A DNA stretch of 7,617 bases from Bacteroidales bacterium (GCA_027073875.1 JALTEO010000231.1:1-7617); one strand, 5' to 3'. Numbered from the stretch's first letter, positions 1 through 7,567 are shown. Notes: a model not told the origin generated them from the sequence alone. Numbers and translations are program-made.

Positions 1-45
1 ATATGCATCTGCCTCACGAATTAATTCGGTTGTTAAGATTTCCAT
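1..45 (-). CDS. N-terminal fragment of a probable NAD(P)H-hydrate repair enzyme (Nnr/YjeF family)
   Basis: Only the first 15 codons lie in the window; the rest runs off the left edge. They read MEILTTELIREADAY from an ATG at 45. From memory of the family, Bacteroidetes Nnr proteins (fused NAD(P)H-hydrate epimerase and ADP/ATP-dependent dehydratase) begin in very similar style, with a 'KIL(T/S)xxQIREADxYTI' pattern. These enzymes repair NADH and NADPH damaged by hydration. A TAnnTTTG promoter-like box lies 29 bp upstream, and a terminator separates the gene from yifB, so it is probably its own transcription unit. Fifteen residues are thin evidence: that a gene starts here is fairly likely, while the family assignment is an inference from the N-terminal pattern alone. 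Confidence 0.5.
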   Translation of the reverse strand, partial: MEILTTELIREADAY

Positions 46-74
46 AAGTGTCAGTTTTTTTCCTTTTGATTTTA

Positions 75-104
75 CAAAATTATTAAACTTTTGTTAAGGA
101 AAAA
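75..104 (-). promoter_or_regulatory. Candidate Bacteroidetes-type promoter for the left-edge gene
   Basis: On the minus strand, positions 82 to 75 read TAATTTTG, a full match to the Bacteroidetes -7 consensus TAnnTTTG, 29 bp before the ATG at 45. The -33 element is poor: a run of T residues (104-100) sits about 17 bp upstream instead of a clear TTTG. The surroundings are very AT-rich, so a chance match is possible. Confidence 0.35.
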
Positions 105-177
105 CTATTTTAAAACTTATTGATAGAATTTCTTTCCGAAAAATCTATGCCGAATTGGCTTGCCCTCGAAATCCTTT

Positions 178-273
178 CGTCATCCTCTTGTTTCAGGATC
201 CCATTCAAATTGGCAGATGTTTTCATTGGGGTTTCTACAAGTCTTCAACAGATGCTGAATCAAGTTCATGACG
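178..273. repeat. Imperfect inverted repeat, probable dispersed extragenic element
   Basis: The left arm at 178-200 and the reverse complement of the right arm at 251-273 match at 18 of 23 positions, with a 50-bp spacer. Both arms carry a CGTCAT...CTTG(T/A)TTCAG(G/C)ATC core. From memory, sequences of the form CGTCATnCTGAACTTGTTTCAGnATC recur in intergenic regions of many Bacteroidetes and other bacteria, often as facing pairs like this one. The element sits between the yifB terminator and the promoter of the next gene, where extragenic repeats usually settle. Both arms have diverged, so this is probably an old copy. No transposase is present, so any mobility would depend on a protein encoded elsewhere. 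Confidence 0.5.
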
Positions 274-317
274 GAAGAAAAAAGGCATCATCCTATTGGC
301 GTTTGTCAAACCTTCTA

Positions 318-352
318 AAAACATTCGATGACTTGAAGTCATCGGATGTTTT
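318..352 (-). terminator. Hairpin terminator after yifB, possibly bidirectional
   Basis: Positions 318-333 pair with 337-352 over 16 consecutive bases, 15 Watson-Crick pairs plus one that is G-U on the plus-strand RNA and A-C on the minus-strand RNA, closing a 3-nt loop. On the minus strand the outer stem ends in a run of five T residues, starting 31 bp after the yifB stop codon. On the plus strand it ends in four T residues. This fits an intrinsic terminator for the yifB transcript. The stem is longer and less GC-rich than a standard terminator, so it could also be a palindromic repeat acting as one. Confidence 0.7.
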
Positions 353-383
353 ATTCAAAGTTCGCTGTGTTTTTGTTCTAGTG

Positions 384-1922
384 TTATCCCAGCCAACCTT
401 CCTTATCTAAACTCCTGAAATTGATGGCTTCAGCCAAATGGTGCGGCTGAATAATTTCAGAGTTATCCATATCGGCAATCGTACGGGATACTTTTAAAAT
501 ACGGTCGTAGGCACGAGCAGAAAGTTGAAGCTTATTCATCGCATTTTTCAATAATACTTTTCCCGTATCATCTATCCGGCAATATTTTTGAATCATTGAC
601 GGTGTCATCTGAGAATTATTGTGAACCGTATCACTATCTTTATATCTTTCTTCTTGTATTTTCCGTGTTTTCTCCACCCGTCGGCGAATAACTTCACTTT
701 TCTCTCCACCTTCCTCCTCGCTAAGTTTATTAAACGGAACAGGAATAACTTCCAAATGAATATCAATTCTGTCGAGCAACGGACCTGACAGTTTATGCAA
801 ATACCGTTTGATTTCGTTGATAGAGCAGACACAGTCTTTATCAGGGTGATTATAGTAGCCGCAAGGACAAGGATTCATTGCTGCCACTAACATAAAACTT
901 GCAGGATATTGGACTGAGAATTTAGCTCTTGAAATATTAATGACACGGTCTTCGAGTGGTTGTCGCATAACCTCTAAAACGGTGCGTTTAAACTCCGGCA
1001 ATTCGTCTAAAAACAATACACCGTTATGGGCAAGTGAGATTTGTCCGGGTTGCGGAAAAGCACCGCCGCCGACAAGTGCAACATCGGAGATTGTATGATG
1101 CGGTGACTGGAAAGGGCGTTCGGTCATTAACGACAAGTTTTCATCAATTTGTCCGGCAACGGAATGAATCTTTGTGGTTTCTAAAGCTTCTTGTAAACTT
1201 AACGGCGGTAAAATAGACGGGATGCGTCGTGCCAACATTGTTTTCCCTGAGCCGGGAGGACCAATTAAAATAATGTTATGTCCGCCGGAAGCCGCAATCT
1301 CCAGTGCCCGTTTCACATCTTGTTGTCCTTTGACTTCCGAAAAATCGAACGGATATTGATTTAAATTTTGATAAAAAAGTTCCCGTGTATTGATGCTAAC
1401 CGGTTTTAAATCAGTATTCCCCCTGAAAAAATCAACAACCTCATTAATATGAGTTACGCCATAAACATCCAAATCGCTGACTACAGCGGCTTCTTTTACA
1501 TTTTCAAGTGGAACGAATAAACCTTTAAATCCTTGTTTCCGTGCCTCAATAGCAATGGGCAGTGCACCTTTTATGGGACGGATGCTTCCGTCAAGAGACA
1601 ACTCGCCCATAATTACAAATTCCGACAACTGAGATTGATCTATCAATTCAGCGGCTCCTAAAATCCCCATTGCCATCGTTAAATCATATGCCGAACCTTC
1701 TTTGCGGATGTCGGCAGGTGCCAAATTGATAACTACTTTTTTCTTAGGAATCCTGTAATTATTTGATTTTAAGGCAGAATCAATGCGTTGCTGGCTTTCT
1801 TTTACGGCATTATCAGGCAATCCCACTAAAAAGAATTTCATACCTTGAGAAATATTAACCTCTGCCGTAATAATTGTAGCATCAATACCAAAAATTGCTG
1901 CACCGTAAGTTTTTACTAACAT
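384..1922 (-). CDS. yifB: YifB/ComM family Mg-chelatase-like AAA+ ATPase
   Basis: Complete 512-residue protein from an ATG at 1922; its start (MLVKTYGAAIFGIDA) is the usual N-terminus of this family. The N-terminal ChlI-like domain, with a Lon-protease-type fold, covers about 20-145 and includes GELSLDGSIRPIKGALP near 106-122. The AAA+ domain covers about 190-395: Walker A GPPGSGKT at 221-228, Walker B FLDE at 304-307, sensor-1 region AAMNPCPCG at 347-355 and arginine-containing LDRIDIH at 383-389. Cysteines at 352, 354, 364 and 366 form the CxC...CxC cluster common in the family. A helical Mg_chelatase_C domain fills about 410-505. The Vibrio cholerae relative ComM is a hexameric helicase that promotes branch migration while incoming single-stranded DNA is integrated during natural transformation. 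That role here is inferred by homology. Despite the domain name, it is not expected to act in chlorophyll synthesis. No clear promoter is seen in the 92 bp upstream. Confidence 0.95.
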   Translation of the reverse strand: MLVKTYGAAIFGIDATIITAEVNISQGMKFFLVGLPDNAVKESQQRIDSALKSNNYRIPKKKVVINLAPADIRKEGSAYDLTMAMGILGAAELIDQSQLSEFVIMGELSLDGSIRPIKGALPIAIEARKQGFKGLFVPLENVKEAAVVSDLDVYGVTHINEVVDFFRGNTDLKPVSINTRELFYQNLNQYPFDFSEVKGQQDVKRALEIAASGGHNIILIGPPGSGKTMLARRIPSILPPLSLQEALETTKIHSVAGQIDENLSLMTERPFQSPHHTISDVALVGGGAFPQPGQISLAHNGVLFLDELPEFKRTVLEVMRQPLEDRVINISRAKFSVQYPASFMLVAAMNPCPCGYYNHPDKDCVCSINEIKRYLHKLSGPLLDRIDIHLEVIPVPFNKLSEEEGGEKSEVIRRRVEKTRKIQEERYKDSDTVHNNSQMTPSMIQKYCRIDDTGKVLLKNAMNKLQLSARAYDRILKVSRTIADMDNSEIIQPHHLAEAINFRSLDKEGWLG

Positions 1923-2014
1923 TGTTTACATCAATTTTGTCTCAATATATTAAACGCATATTAAAATTATCCATAAGCAAAAAAATAATTTTGCCGACTT
2001 CAATAAAATTGCCT

Positions 2015-2956
2015 TTAACCATCGGATTTGTTTTCACTTTCTTTAGATTTTAAGTCCGTTTCAAATTTGTAAATAAAAAATAAGAGCACAATTACTATCA
2101 AAAGATTAAACAAACTTAACCAAAAAAAATTACCTGATTGTCCAATATTTTCAACATCTTTACTAATATTCTGTTTTTGCGTCAGATAAGAAACAATAAC
2201 AGCAAATCCGTTGTTAAAAAAATGTGCAAGAATAGGCACCCAAAGTGACTGTGTCCATACCAACAGGTAGCCAAAGATTATACCAAGGAAAAAACGGGGT
2301 AAAAAAGTTAAAAATTGCATATGAACGGCACTAAACAAGAATGCGGTAATAAAAATACCCCAATGAATATTTTTTGTCCATTCTGAAAATATTTTTTGAA
2401 GTACACCGCGAAATAATAACTCTTCTCCAATTGCCGGAATTAATGCAATCATCACAAAATTCAATATAAATTCGCTTACGGAATCGGCTTTTAGAAACTG
2501 CTCTGTTAGCACAGCTAATTCCTGTTCTTTTTGATTCATCCAATCATAAACACCGCTTAAGAAATCAGGGAGACGAAAAGTTTGATTAATTTCTGCCAAA
2601 AAATTGGTTACAGGGAACATCGACAACATCACAAAGAAAAGCAGTATCAGAGTTTGCCATGAAATGCCTTTGTTGGTTTTCAGCCATTTTCCCGGATTTT
2701 TAGTAACGAAGAAAGCAAAAATAACAGGTGGAACAATAAATAAAAAGACTGACTGGATTATCTGTAAATATTTTAGAATATGGATATTTCCTGTCCGGAT
2801 AAGTGTTGAAGTATCAGATAAAGCCGCAGGGTCTTGATGGGATAAAATTATTACCAAGAAAGAAATAAAAATAGCTAAAAGAAAAGACAGAAGAACAATG
2901 AATAAAAACCACCCTAATTTTGAAAAAGAAGACGACCGGCTTAATAAAGGACTCAT
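2015..2956 (-). CDS. CPBP family intramembrane glutamic endopeptidase (CAAX protease-like)
   Basis: 313 residues from an ATG at 2956. The protein is strongly hydrophobic, with likely membrane segments near 12-38, 62-84, 100-118, 163-180, 200-215, 222-240 and 278-296, so it should be an integral inner-membrane protein. All CPBP/ABI catalytic motifs are present: EExxxR as E178-E179-R183 in GEELLFRG, FxxxH as F208-H212, and HxxxN as H245-N249. By family knowledge, the first glutamate and the histidines form the active site of an intramembrane protease related to yeast Rce1. Bacterial members have varied or unknown substrates, including roles in bacteriocin self-immunity, and nothing here shows the substrate. 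The gene starts 11 bp after the infB stop, so it is probably read from the infB transcript. The C-terminus is a charged cytoplasm-type tail (about 299-313). The fold and family are secure; the physiological role is unknown. Confidence 0.93.
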   Translation of the reverse strand: MSPLLSRSSSFSKLGWFLFIVLLSFLLAIFISFLVIILSHQDPAALSDTSTLIRTGNIHILKYLQIIQSVFLFIVPPVIFAFFVTKNPGKWLKTNKGISWQTLILLFFVMLSMFPVTNFLAEINQTFRLPDFLSGVYDWMNQKEQELAVLTEQFLKADSVSEFILNFVMIALIPAIGEELLFRGVLQKIFSEWTKNIHWGIFITAFLFSAVHMQFLTFLPRFFLGIIFGYLLVWTQSLWVPILAHFFNNGFAVIVSYLTQKQNISKDVENIGQSGNFFWLSLFNLLIVIVLLFFIYKFETDLKSKESENKSDG

Positions 2957-2967
2957 GCCTAACCGGA

Positions 2968-5778
2968 TTAAAGTTTTCTTCTTACCTCGGTTTCCATAAA
3001 TGCTTCAATCACATCACCTACTTTAATATCTTTAAAATTCTCCACATTCAAGCCGCATTCCATTCCGCTTTTAACTTCGTTGACATCATCTTTATATCGT
3101 TTAAGCGATTCAAGAACACCGGTATAAATAACAATTCCATCACGAATAATACGAACATGTGAATCGCGAAGAATTTTTCCTTCAAGTACTTGGCAGCCGG
3201 CAATTTTACCAACTTTACTAACTTTAAATACTTCTTTGACCTCGGCACTTCCTTGTATGGTTTCTTTTATTTCAGGAGATAACATGCCTTCCATAGCATC
3301 TTTTATCTCATTTATTGCATCGTAGATAATTGAATATAGTCGTATTTCAACTTCTTCTTTTTCGGCTAATTGTCGTGCAGCAAGCGATGGTCTAACTTGA
3401 AAACCAAGAATCACGGCATCGGAAGCAGCAGCAAGCATTACATCCGATTCTGAAATTTGCCCGACAGCTTTATGGATAACATTAACCTGAATTTCATCAT
3501 TTGATAGTTTGATAATAGCATCAGACATGGCTTCAATAGAACCATCCACATCTCCTTTTACAACAAAATTCAATTCTTTAAAGTTACCAATTTTCAGACG
3601 ACGCCCAATTTCATCAAGCGTAATATGTTTCTTTGTTCTAAATGACTGTTCCCTAATAAGTTGTTGTCGTTTTATTGTTATTTCTTTCGCTTCAGCGGCA
3701 GATTCTACCACTTTAAATTTGTCGCCGGCTTGCGGTGCTCCGTTAAGTCCTAATAGAATAAGTGGTTTGGAAGGTCCTGCTTCTTCAATTTTTTTATTTC
3801 TTTCATTAAACATTGCTTTTGCATGTCCAAAATAACTTCCTGCAACAACAATATCTTTCATTTTTAAAGTGCCTCGTTGAACTAAGATAGTAGAAACATA
3901 ACCTCGTCCTTTTTCCAGTGTCGATTCAATAACAACACCCGAAGCTTTAGCATTAGGATTAGCTTTTAAATCTAATAATTCGGCTTCTAATAAAACTTTT
4001 TCGAGCAATAAATCAATATTGGTTCCCTGTTTAGCTGAAATTTCTTGTGATTGAAATTTTCCTCCCCAGTCTTCCAACAAAATGTTCATTTGGGATAGTT
4101 GCTCTTTAACTTTTTCAGGGTTTGCCGATGGTTTATCAATCTTATTAATAGCAAAAATCATGGGAACGCCTGCCGCTTGAGCATGATTAATTGCTTCAAT
4201 AGATTGTGGCATAAGTCCATCATCAGCCGCAACAACAATAATTGCTATATCTGTAACTTGTGCTCCTCTGGCACGCATAGCCGTAAAAGCTTCGTGTCCG
4301 GGAGTGTCTAAAAATGTAATTTCCTTTCCATTAACATCCACGCTGTAAGCACCTATATGTTGCGTAATACCTCCGGCTTCTCCGGCAACTACATTTGCAT
4401 CTCTGATATAATCCAACAGTTTGGTTTTCCCGTGGTCAACATGTCCCATAACTGTTACAATAGGAGGTCTTGGTAGTAAATCTTCTTCATTATCTTCCTC
4501 TTCTATCACTACCTCATCTTCCGTTTCTGCAGAAACAAAATTAACCGTAAACCCAAACTCCTCTGCCACAAGGGAAATAGCATCAGCATCTAACCGTTGA
4601 TTTATTGCAACATATAATCCCACCGACATACAAGTAGAAATAACATCAACAACGGGTACATTCATCATAGTTGCTATCTCATTAACCGAAACGAACTCTG
4701 CAACTTTTAAAACAGTTTTTTCTTTTTCTTCTAATCTCTCCTGTTGTTGTATTTTTTCACGAACAGCTTCTCTCTTATCTTTCCGGTGTTTTACTCCTTT
4801 GTTCTTTTGTTTATTGGTTAAGCGGGCTAGCGTTTCTTTAATTTGTTTTTGAACATCTTCTTCGCTAATTTCTTTTCTGGGTTCTTTTCTCCTTGATGAT
4901 TTTGCCCCCTTATCGCCTTTTTTTATCCGTTCTCTTTTTTTCTTTTTCTTGCGTCCAAATTCTTCTTTGGACGATGCAACCAGTTTATTTTTGGATTTTT
5001 CTTTGGGTTTGGATTCTTTCTTTTTCTTCTCTGGTAATTCAATGGAACCTAATACTTTTGGTCCTGTTAGCTTTTCTGCTTTTGCATGAATAACTTCTTC
5101 TTCTTTTTTCCGGGGAGGATTCTCTTCTTTTTCCGTTGATACTAAATCTTCTTTTTTCTCGGTTAGCACCGGTTTTTCTTCTACTATAGGTTTCGGTTCT
5201 TCTTTTTTCGGTATTTGTTTTTGTTTTATTTTTTTCTTTTCTTCCGGTAATTCAATCTTTCCTAATACTTTTAGTTTTTTTTCTTCTTTTGGCTCAATTT
5301 TTATCTTTGTAGTTTCCGGCTTAATCTTTTCCTCTGTAACTTTTGGTTTTTCCTGTATTTCTTCTTTTTTTGTTTTCTTTTTGTCAAGATCTATTTTCCC
5401 CAAAATCTTTGGCTTAGATAGTTTGGGCTTTTCTTTTTCCGGTACTACTGTTGTACTTTCATCAACAATGTCTGCATTTGTATCTGTAATTAAAATAATA
5501 TTATCCGGTTCTTCATCCTTGGGAGTGTGAGTTGGTGTAATATTTTCATCAATCTCAATGGTTTCAAGTTTTTGCCCCGAATGAATAATCTTAGACTTTT
5601 CTTCTGACCGTTCTTTGGTTTTCTTATCCTTACTGTACTCTTGTTCCAGTATATGATAAGTCTCATCATCAATTTTGGCATTTGGATTTGCGTCCAATTT
5701 AATTCCTTTTCCCTCAAGGAATTCCACAATTGTTGATATGCCAACATTAAACTCTTTTGCCGCTTTGCTTAATCTCAT
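2968..5778 (-). CDS. infB: Translation initiation factor IF-2
   Basis: 936 residues from an ATG at 5778. IF-2 is a GTPase that places initiator fMet-tRNA in the ribosomal P site and promotes subunit joining. An in-frame TTG at 5787 would add three residues, but MRLSKAAKEFNVGIST from the ATG matches the usual Bacteroidetes start. Domains: a small IF2_N-type helical domain at 1-50; a lysine/glutamate-rich, probably disordered linker at about 50-350; a second IF2_N-like domain at about 355-415; the GTPase domain at about 437-600; then beta-barrel II, domain III (KGDVDGSIEAM near 741-751) and the C-terminal tRNA-binding barrel. All GTP motifs are intact: GHVDHGKT at 445-452, GGITQHIGA at 469-477, DTPGH at 491-495, NKID at 545-548 and SAK at 581-583. 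The linker carries three related KxLGxI(D/E)L repeats. It lies 32 bp after nusA and 11 bp before the protease gene. Confidence 0.97.
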   Translation of the reverse strand: MRLSKAAKEFNVGISTIVEFLEGKGIKLDANPNAKIDDETYHILEQEYSKDKKTKERSEEKSKIIHSGQKLETIEIDENITPTHTPKDEEPDNIILITDTNADIVDESTTVVPEKEKPKLSKPKILGKIDLDKKKTKKEEIQEKPKVTEEKIKPETTKIKIEPKEEKKLKVLGKIELPEEKKKIKQKQIPKKEEPKPIVEEKPVLTEKKEDLVSTEKEENPPRKKEEEVIHAKAEKLTGPKVLGSIELPEKKKKESKPKEKSKNKLVASSKEEFGRKKKKKRERIKKGDKGAKSSRRKEPRKEISEEDVQKQIKETLARLTNKQKNKGVKHRKDKREAVREKIQQQERLEEKEKTVLKVAEFVSVNEIATMMNVPVVDVISTCMSVGLYVAINQRLDADAISLVAEEFGFTVNFVSAETEDEVVIEEEDNEEDLLPRPPIVTVMGHVDHGKTKLLDYIRDANVVAGEAGGITQHIGAYSVDVNGKEITFLDTPGHEAFTAMRARGAQVTDIAIIVVAADDGLMPQSIEAINHAQAAGVPMIFAINKIDKPSANPEKVKEQLSQMNILLEDWGGKFQSQEISAKQGTNIDLLLEKVLLEAELLDLKANPNAKASGVVIESTLEKGRGYVSTILVQRGTLKMKDIVVAGSYFGHAKAMFNERNKKIEEAGPSKPLILLGLNGAPQAGDKFKVVESAAEAKEITIKRQQLIREQSFRTKKHITLDEIGRRLKIGNFKELNFVVKGDVDGSIEAMSDAIIKLSNDEIQVNVIHKAVGQISESDVMLAAASDAVILGFQVRPSLAARQLAEKEEVEIRLYSIIYDAINEIKDAMEGMLSPEIKETIQGSAEVKEVFKVSKVGKIAGCQVLEGKILRDSHVRIIRDGIVIYTGVLESLKRYKDDVNEVKSGMECGLNVENFKDIKVGDVIEAFMETEVRRKL
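5017..5409 (-). repeat. Three-copy KVLGKIEL-type motif in the IF-2 linker
   Basis: Three copies lie inside infB: KILGKIDLDKKK (5374-5409), KVLGKIELPEEKKK (5230-5271) and KVLGSIELPEKKKK (5017-5058). Each is a short hydrophobic LGxI(D/E)L core followed by lysines, separated by charged low-complexity sequence. Similar motifs occur in the linkers of other Bacteroidetes IF-2 proteins by memory, so this looks like a lineage trait rather than a peculiarity of this strain. Their function is not known to me; they could be short docking motifs in an otherwise disordered region. Confidence 0.75.
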
Positions 5779-5810
5779 TAAAAACAAATATTAGTTCAAA
5801 TATAATTTAT

Positions 5811-7049
5811 TTATTCAAATTCAGACTTCAAAATATTAACAACATCTTGAATTGTTTCTTCTTCCAAGTCTGTTCTCTTTTCCAAGTCCTTGGGTGAAAT
5901 GCGTAAAACACTTTTTGCCGTATCGCAACCAATTGATTTCAATTCGTCTATTATCCATTCGTCTATCTCATCGGCGAATTCTTCCAATTTTACATCTTCG
6001 TCCTCTATGTCTTCTCCGTCTCTATATACATCTATCTCGTATCCGGTTAGTTGACTTGCAAGTTTAATATTAAATCCGCCTTTCCCAATTGCTAACGATA
6101 CTTGATCGGCACTAAGACTAACATCGGCATGATGATTTTCTTCGTCTATTTTAATATTACTGATTTTGGCAGGACTTAGTGCACGCGTAATATACAACTG
6201 TGTATTTGTTGTAAAATTAATAACATCTATATTTTCATTTTGTAATTCTCTGACAATCCCATGGATTCTGGAGCCCTTCATGCCAACACAAGCACCAACA
6301 GGATCAATTCTGTCATCGTACGATTCAACAGCTACTTTGGCGCGTTCGCCCGGCACCCGTACAATTTTTTTAATGGTAATTAGCCCGTCAAATATTTCAG
6401 GCACTTCTAACTCAAACAACCGTTCAAGGAAAACAGGTGATGTCCGCGAAAGTAAAATTAACGGACTGGTACCTCTAATTTCTACTTTAACGATTACCGC
6501 ACGAATTGAATCACCTTTCCTAAAATGATCACTTGGAATTTGTTCTTGTTTTGGTAAGATTAGTTCATGTCCGTCATCATCTAAAATGAGAATTTCTTTT
6601 TTCCAAATTTGATGTACTTCTCCGGTAATTAGTTCCCCGACTCGATTATTAAATTTAAAATAAATTTCATTTTTTTCTACATCAGACACCCTTTGAGCAA
6701 GTGTTTGCCGGATAGTTAGGATTGTCCTTCGTTCAAAATCAGACAGTTCTAATGCGTCTGAAACTTCTTCACCTATCTCATAATCCGGATCGATTTCTTG
6801 TGCTGCCGACAACGGAATTTCCGTAATTTCATCTTCAAAATCATCGTCTGCCACAACTGTCCGGTTACGCCATATCTCAAGGTCACCTTTATCAACATTT
6901 ACGATAACATCAAAATTATCGGAACTGCCAAATTGCTTGGTAATAGCAGTAACAAAGACATCTTCCAAAATACTCATTAAGGTAGGTCTGTCAATATTTT
7001 TGACTTCTTTAAATTCCAAAAAGGTTTCTATTAAATTTATTTTTCCCAT
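5811..7049 (-). CDS. nusA: Transcription termination/antitermination factor NusA
   Basis: 412 residues from an ATG at 7049. NusA binds RNA polymerase and nascent RNA and modulates pausing, intrinsic termination and antitermination. The N-terminal polymerase-binding domain covers about 1-130, including DKGDLEIWRNRTVVAD at 53-68. An S1 RNA-binding domain covers about 138-202, followed by KH1 with GMKG at 256-259 and KH2 with GKGG at 322-325. A very acidic stretch (about 344-366) leads into a short helical C-terminal segment ending at 412. Escherichia coli NusA is about 495 residues with two acidic C-terminal repeats; here only one short helical segment is present, which is normal for Bacteroidetes. 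The gene starts 12 bp after the rimP stop, so the two are almost certainly cotranscribed. No Shine-Dalgarno sequence is visible before the start. Confidence 0.97.
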   Translation of the reverse strand: MGKINLIETFLEFKEVKNIDRPTLMSILEDVFVTAITKQFGSSDNFDVIVNVDKGDLEIWRNRTVVADDDFEDEITEIPLSAAQEIDPDYEIGEEVSDALELSDFERRTILTIRQTLAQRVSDVEKNEIYFKFNNRVGELITGEVHQIWKKEILILDDDGHELILPKQEQIPSDHFRKGDSIRAVIVKVEIRGTSPLILLSRTSPVFLERLFELEVPEIFDGLITIKKIVRVPGERAKVAVESYDDRIDPVGACVGMKGSRIHGIVRELQNENIDVINFTTNTQLYITRALSPAKISNIKIDEENHHADVSLSADQVSLAIGKGGFNIKLASQLTGYEIDVYRDGEDIEDEDVKLEEFADEIDEWIIDELKSIGCDTAKSVLRISPKDLEKRTDLEEETIQDVVNILKSEFE

Positions 7050-7061
7050 TATGAATAAAAT

Positions 7062-7514
7062 TTATATAATTTGTTTGGTTGTTTTTATTTGTTCATAGCT
7101 AAACTCATGATTTATTTTTTCTTCTATTTTTTTCTTTTTTTCTTTTCTTATCTTGATTTCTTCCAAAAGAATTTTATCGGAATCTACTTTTGTCAGTTTC
7201 CCCGAGAACCGTTTACCGTCTTTCAATAATATTGTTACTTCATTGCCAATATTTTTTTGATACTGTTTCAGCACCTTAAACGGATGATCCAGCCCGGGAG
7301 AAGAAACTTCAATACCGTATTTTTCTGCTATTTCCTCATTGCTATTCATAATAGAACGAGATACGGCAATACAATCTTCTATGGTTACTTTCCGTGTCAA
7401 ACCATCCATAAACACCAATATTTTGCCATTGGTATTCATCTGAATATCAACAACAAAGAAACCGTTGTCTTCAACTAATTTTGATATGCCGTTAATCAAA
7501 TCTTCTTGTTTCAT
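7062..7514 (-). CDS. rimP: Ribosome maturation factor RimP
   Basis: 150 residues from an ATG at 7514, close to the normal family length. RimP is a cytoplasmic assembly factor needed for efficient maturation of the 30S ribosomal subunit. The N-terminal alpha/beta domain covers about 1-80 and contains the family hallmark EVSSPGLDHPFK at 69-80. A small SH3-like C-terminal domain follows (about 85-145), with GKRFSGKLTKVD near 100-111. A run of basic residues (KIRKEKKKK, about 121-129) lies inside this domain and could contact rRNA. It is the first gene of the rimP-nusA-infB operon, 12 bp before nusA. The start codon has no Shine-Dalgarno sequence and sits in AT-rich sequence (cttattaaat before ATG), as is usual in Bacteroidetes. 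A leader hairpin and a promoter lie directly upstream. Confidence 0.95.
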   Translation of the reverse strand: MKQEDLINGISKLVEDNGFFVVDIQMNTNGKILVFMDGLTRKVTIEDCIAVSRSIMNSNEEIAEKYGIEVSSPGLDHPFKVLKQYQKNIGNEVTILLKDGKRFSGKLTKVDSDKILLEEIKIRKEKKKKIEEKINHEFSYEQIKTTKQII

Positions 7515-7525
7515 ATTTAATAAGA

Positions 7526-7545
7526 CAGGGGACTTCCGCCCCCTG
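7526..7545 (-). promoter_or_regulatory. Leader hairpin with GNRA tetraloop upstream of rimP
   Basis: Read on the minus strand, CAGGGGGC pairs with GTCCCCTG over eight pairs (one G-U) around a GGAA loop, which fits the stable GNRA tetraloop class. It is by far the most GC-rich short segment in an AT-rich intergenic region. It lies inside the predicted 5' leader and ends 11 nt before the rimP ATG. No T run follows on either strand, so it does not look like a terminator. It could control translation of rimP, bind a protein, or stabilise the mRNA. The structure is seen in the sequence; the function is inferred. Confidence 0.6.
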
Positions 7546-7567
7546 AAATTCTATCATAAAAACAGTG

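Noticed and set aside
110..226. 38-codon minus-strand open frame (begins MKTSANLNGILKQ)
   Set aside because: It reads through the spacer and one arm of the repeat element, which can give open frames by chance. It has no promoter or family match; I treat it as a by-product of the repeat, with some doubt.
120..410. 96-codon plus-strand open frame between the left-edge gene and yifB
   Set aside because: It starts at TTG, crosses the inverted repeat and the terminator hairpin, and runs antisense into the 3' end of yifB. The product has no recognisable family features.
1923..2014. Promoter or terminator in the 92-bp gap before yifB
   Set aside because: No box pair with acceptable spacing was found, and the only hairpin (GCAAAA/TTTTGC near 1977-1994) is a weak six-pair A/T stem.
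3509..3835. Plus-strand open frame of 108 codons opposite infB
   Set aside because: It lies wholly antisense to the conserved C-terminal half of IF-2; a shadow frame.
4700..5450. Long pyrimidine-rich tract on the plus strand as a structural or regulatory element
   Set aside because: It is fully explained by the AAA/GAA codons of the lysine/glutamate-rich IF-2 linker on the other strand.
5779..5810. TATATTTG, a perfect -7 match, in the nusA-infB gap as an internal promoter
   Set aside because: The nearest TTTG upstream is only 11 bp away rather than about 19-21, and the gap is almost pure A/T, so chance matches are expected.
6166..6528. Plus-strand open frame of 120 codons opposite nusA
   Set aside because: It lies wholly antisense to a clearly coding, conserved nusA and has no family features.
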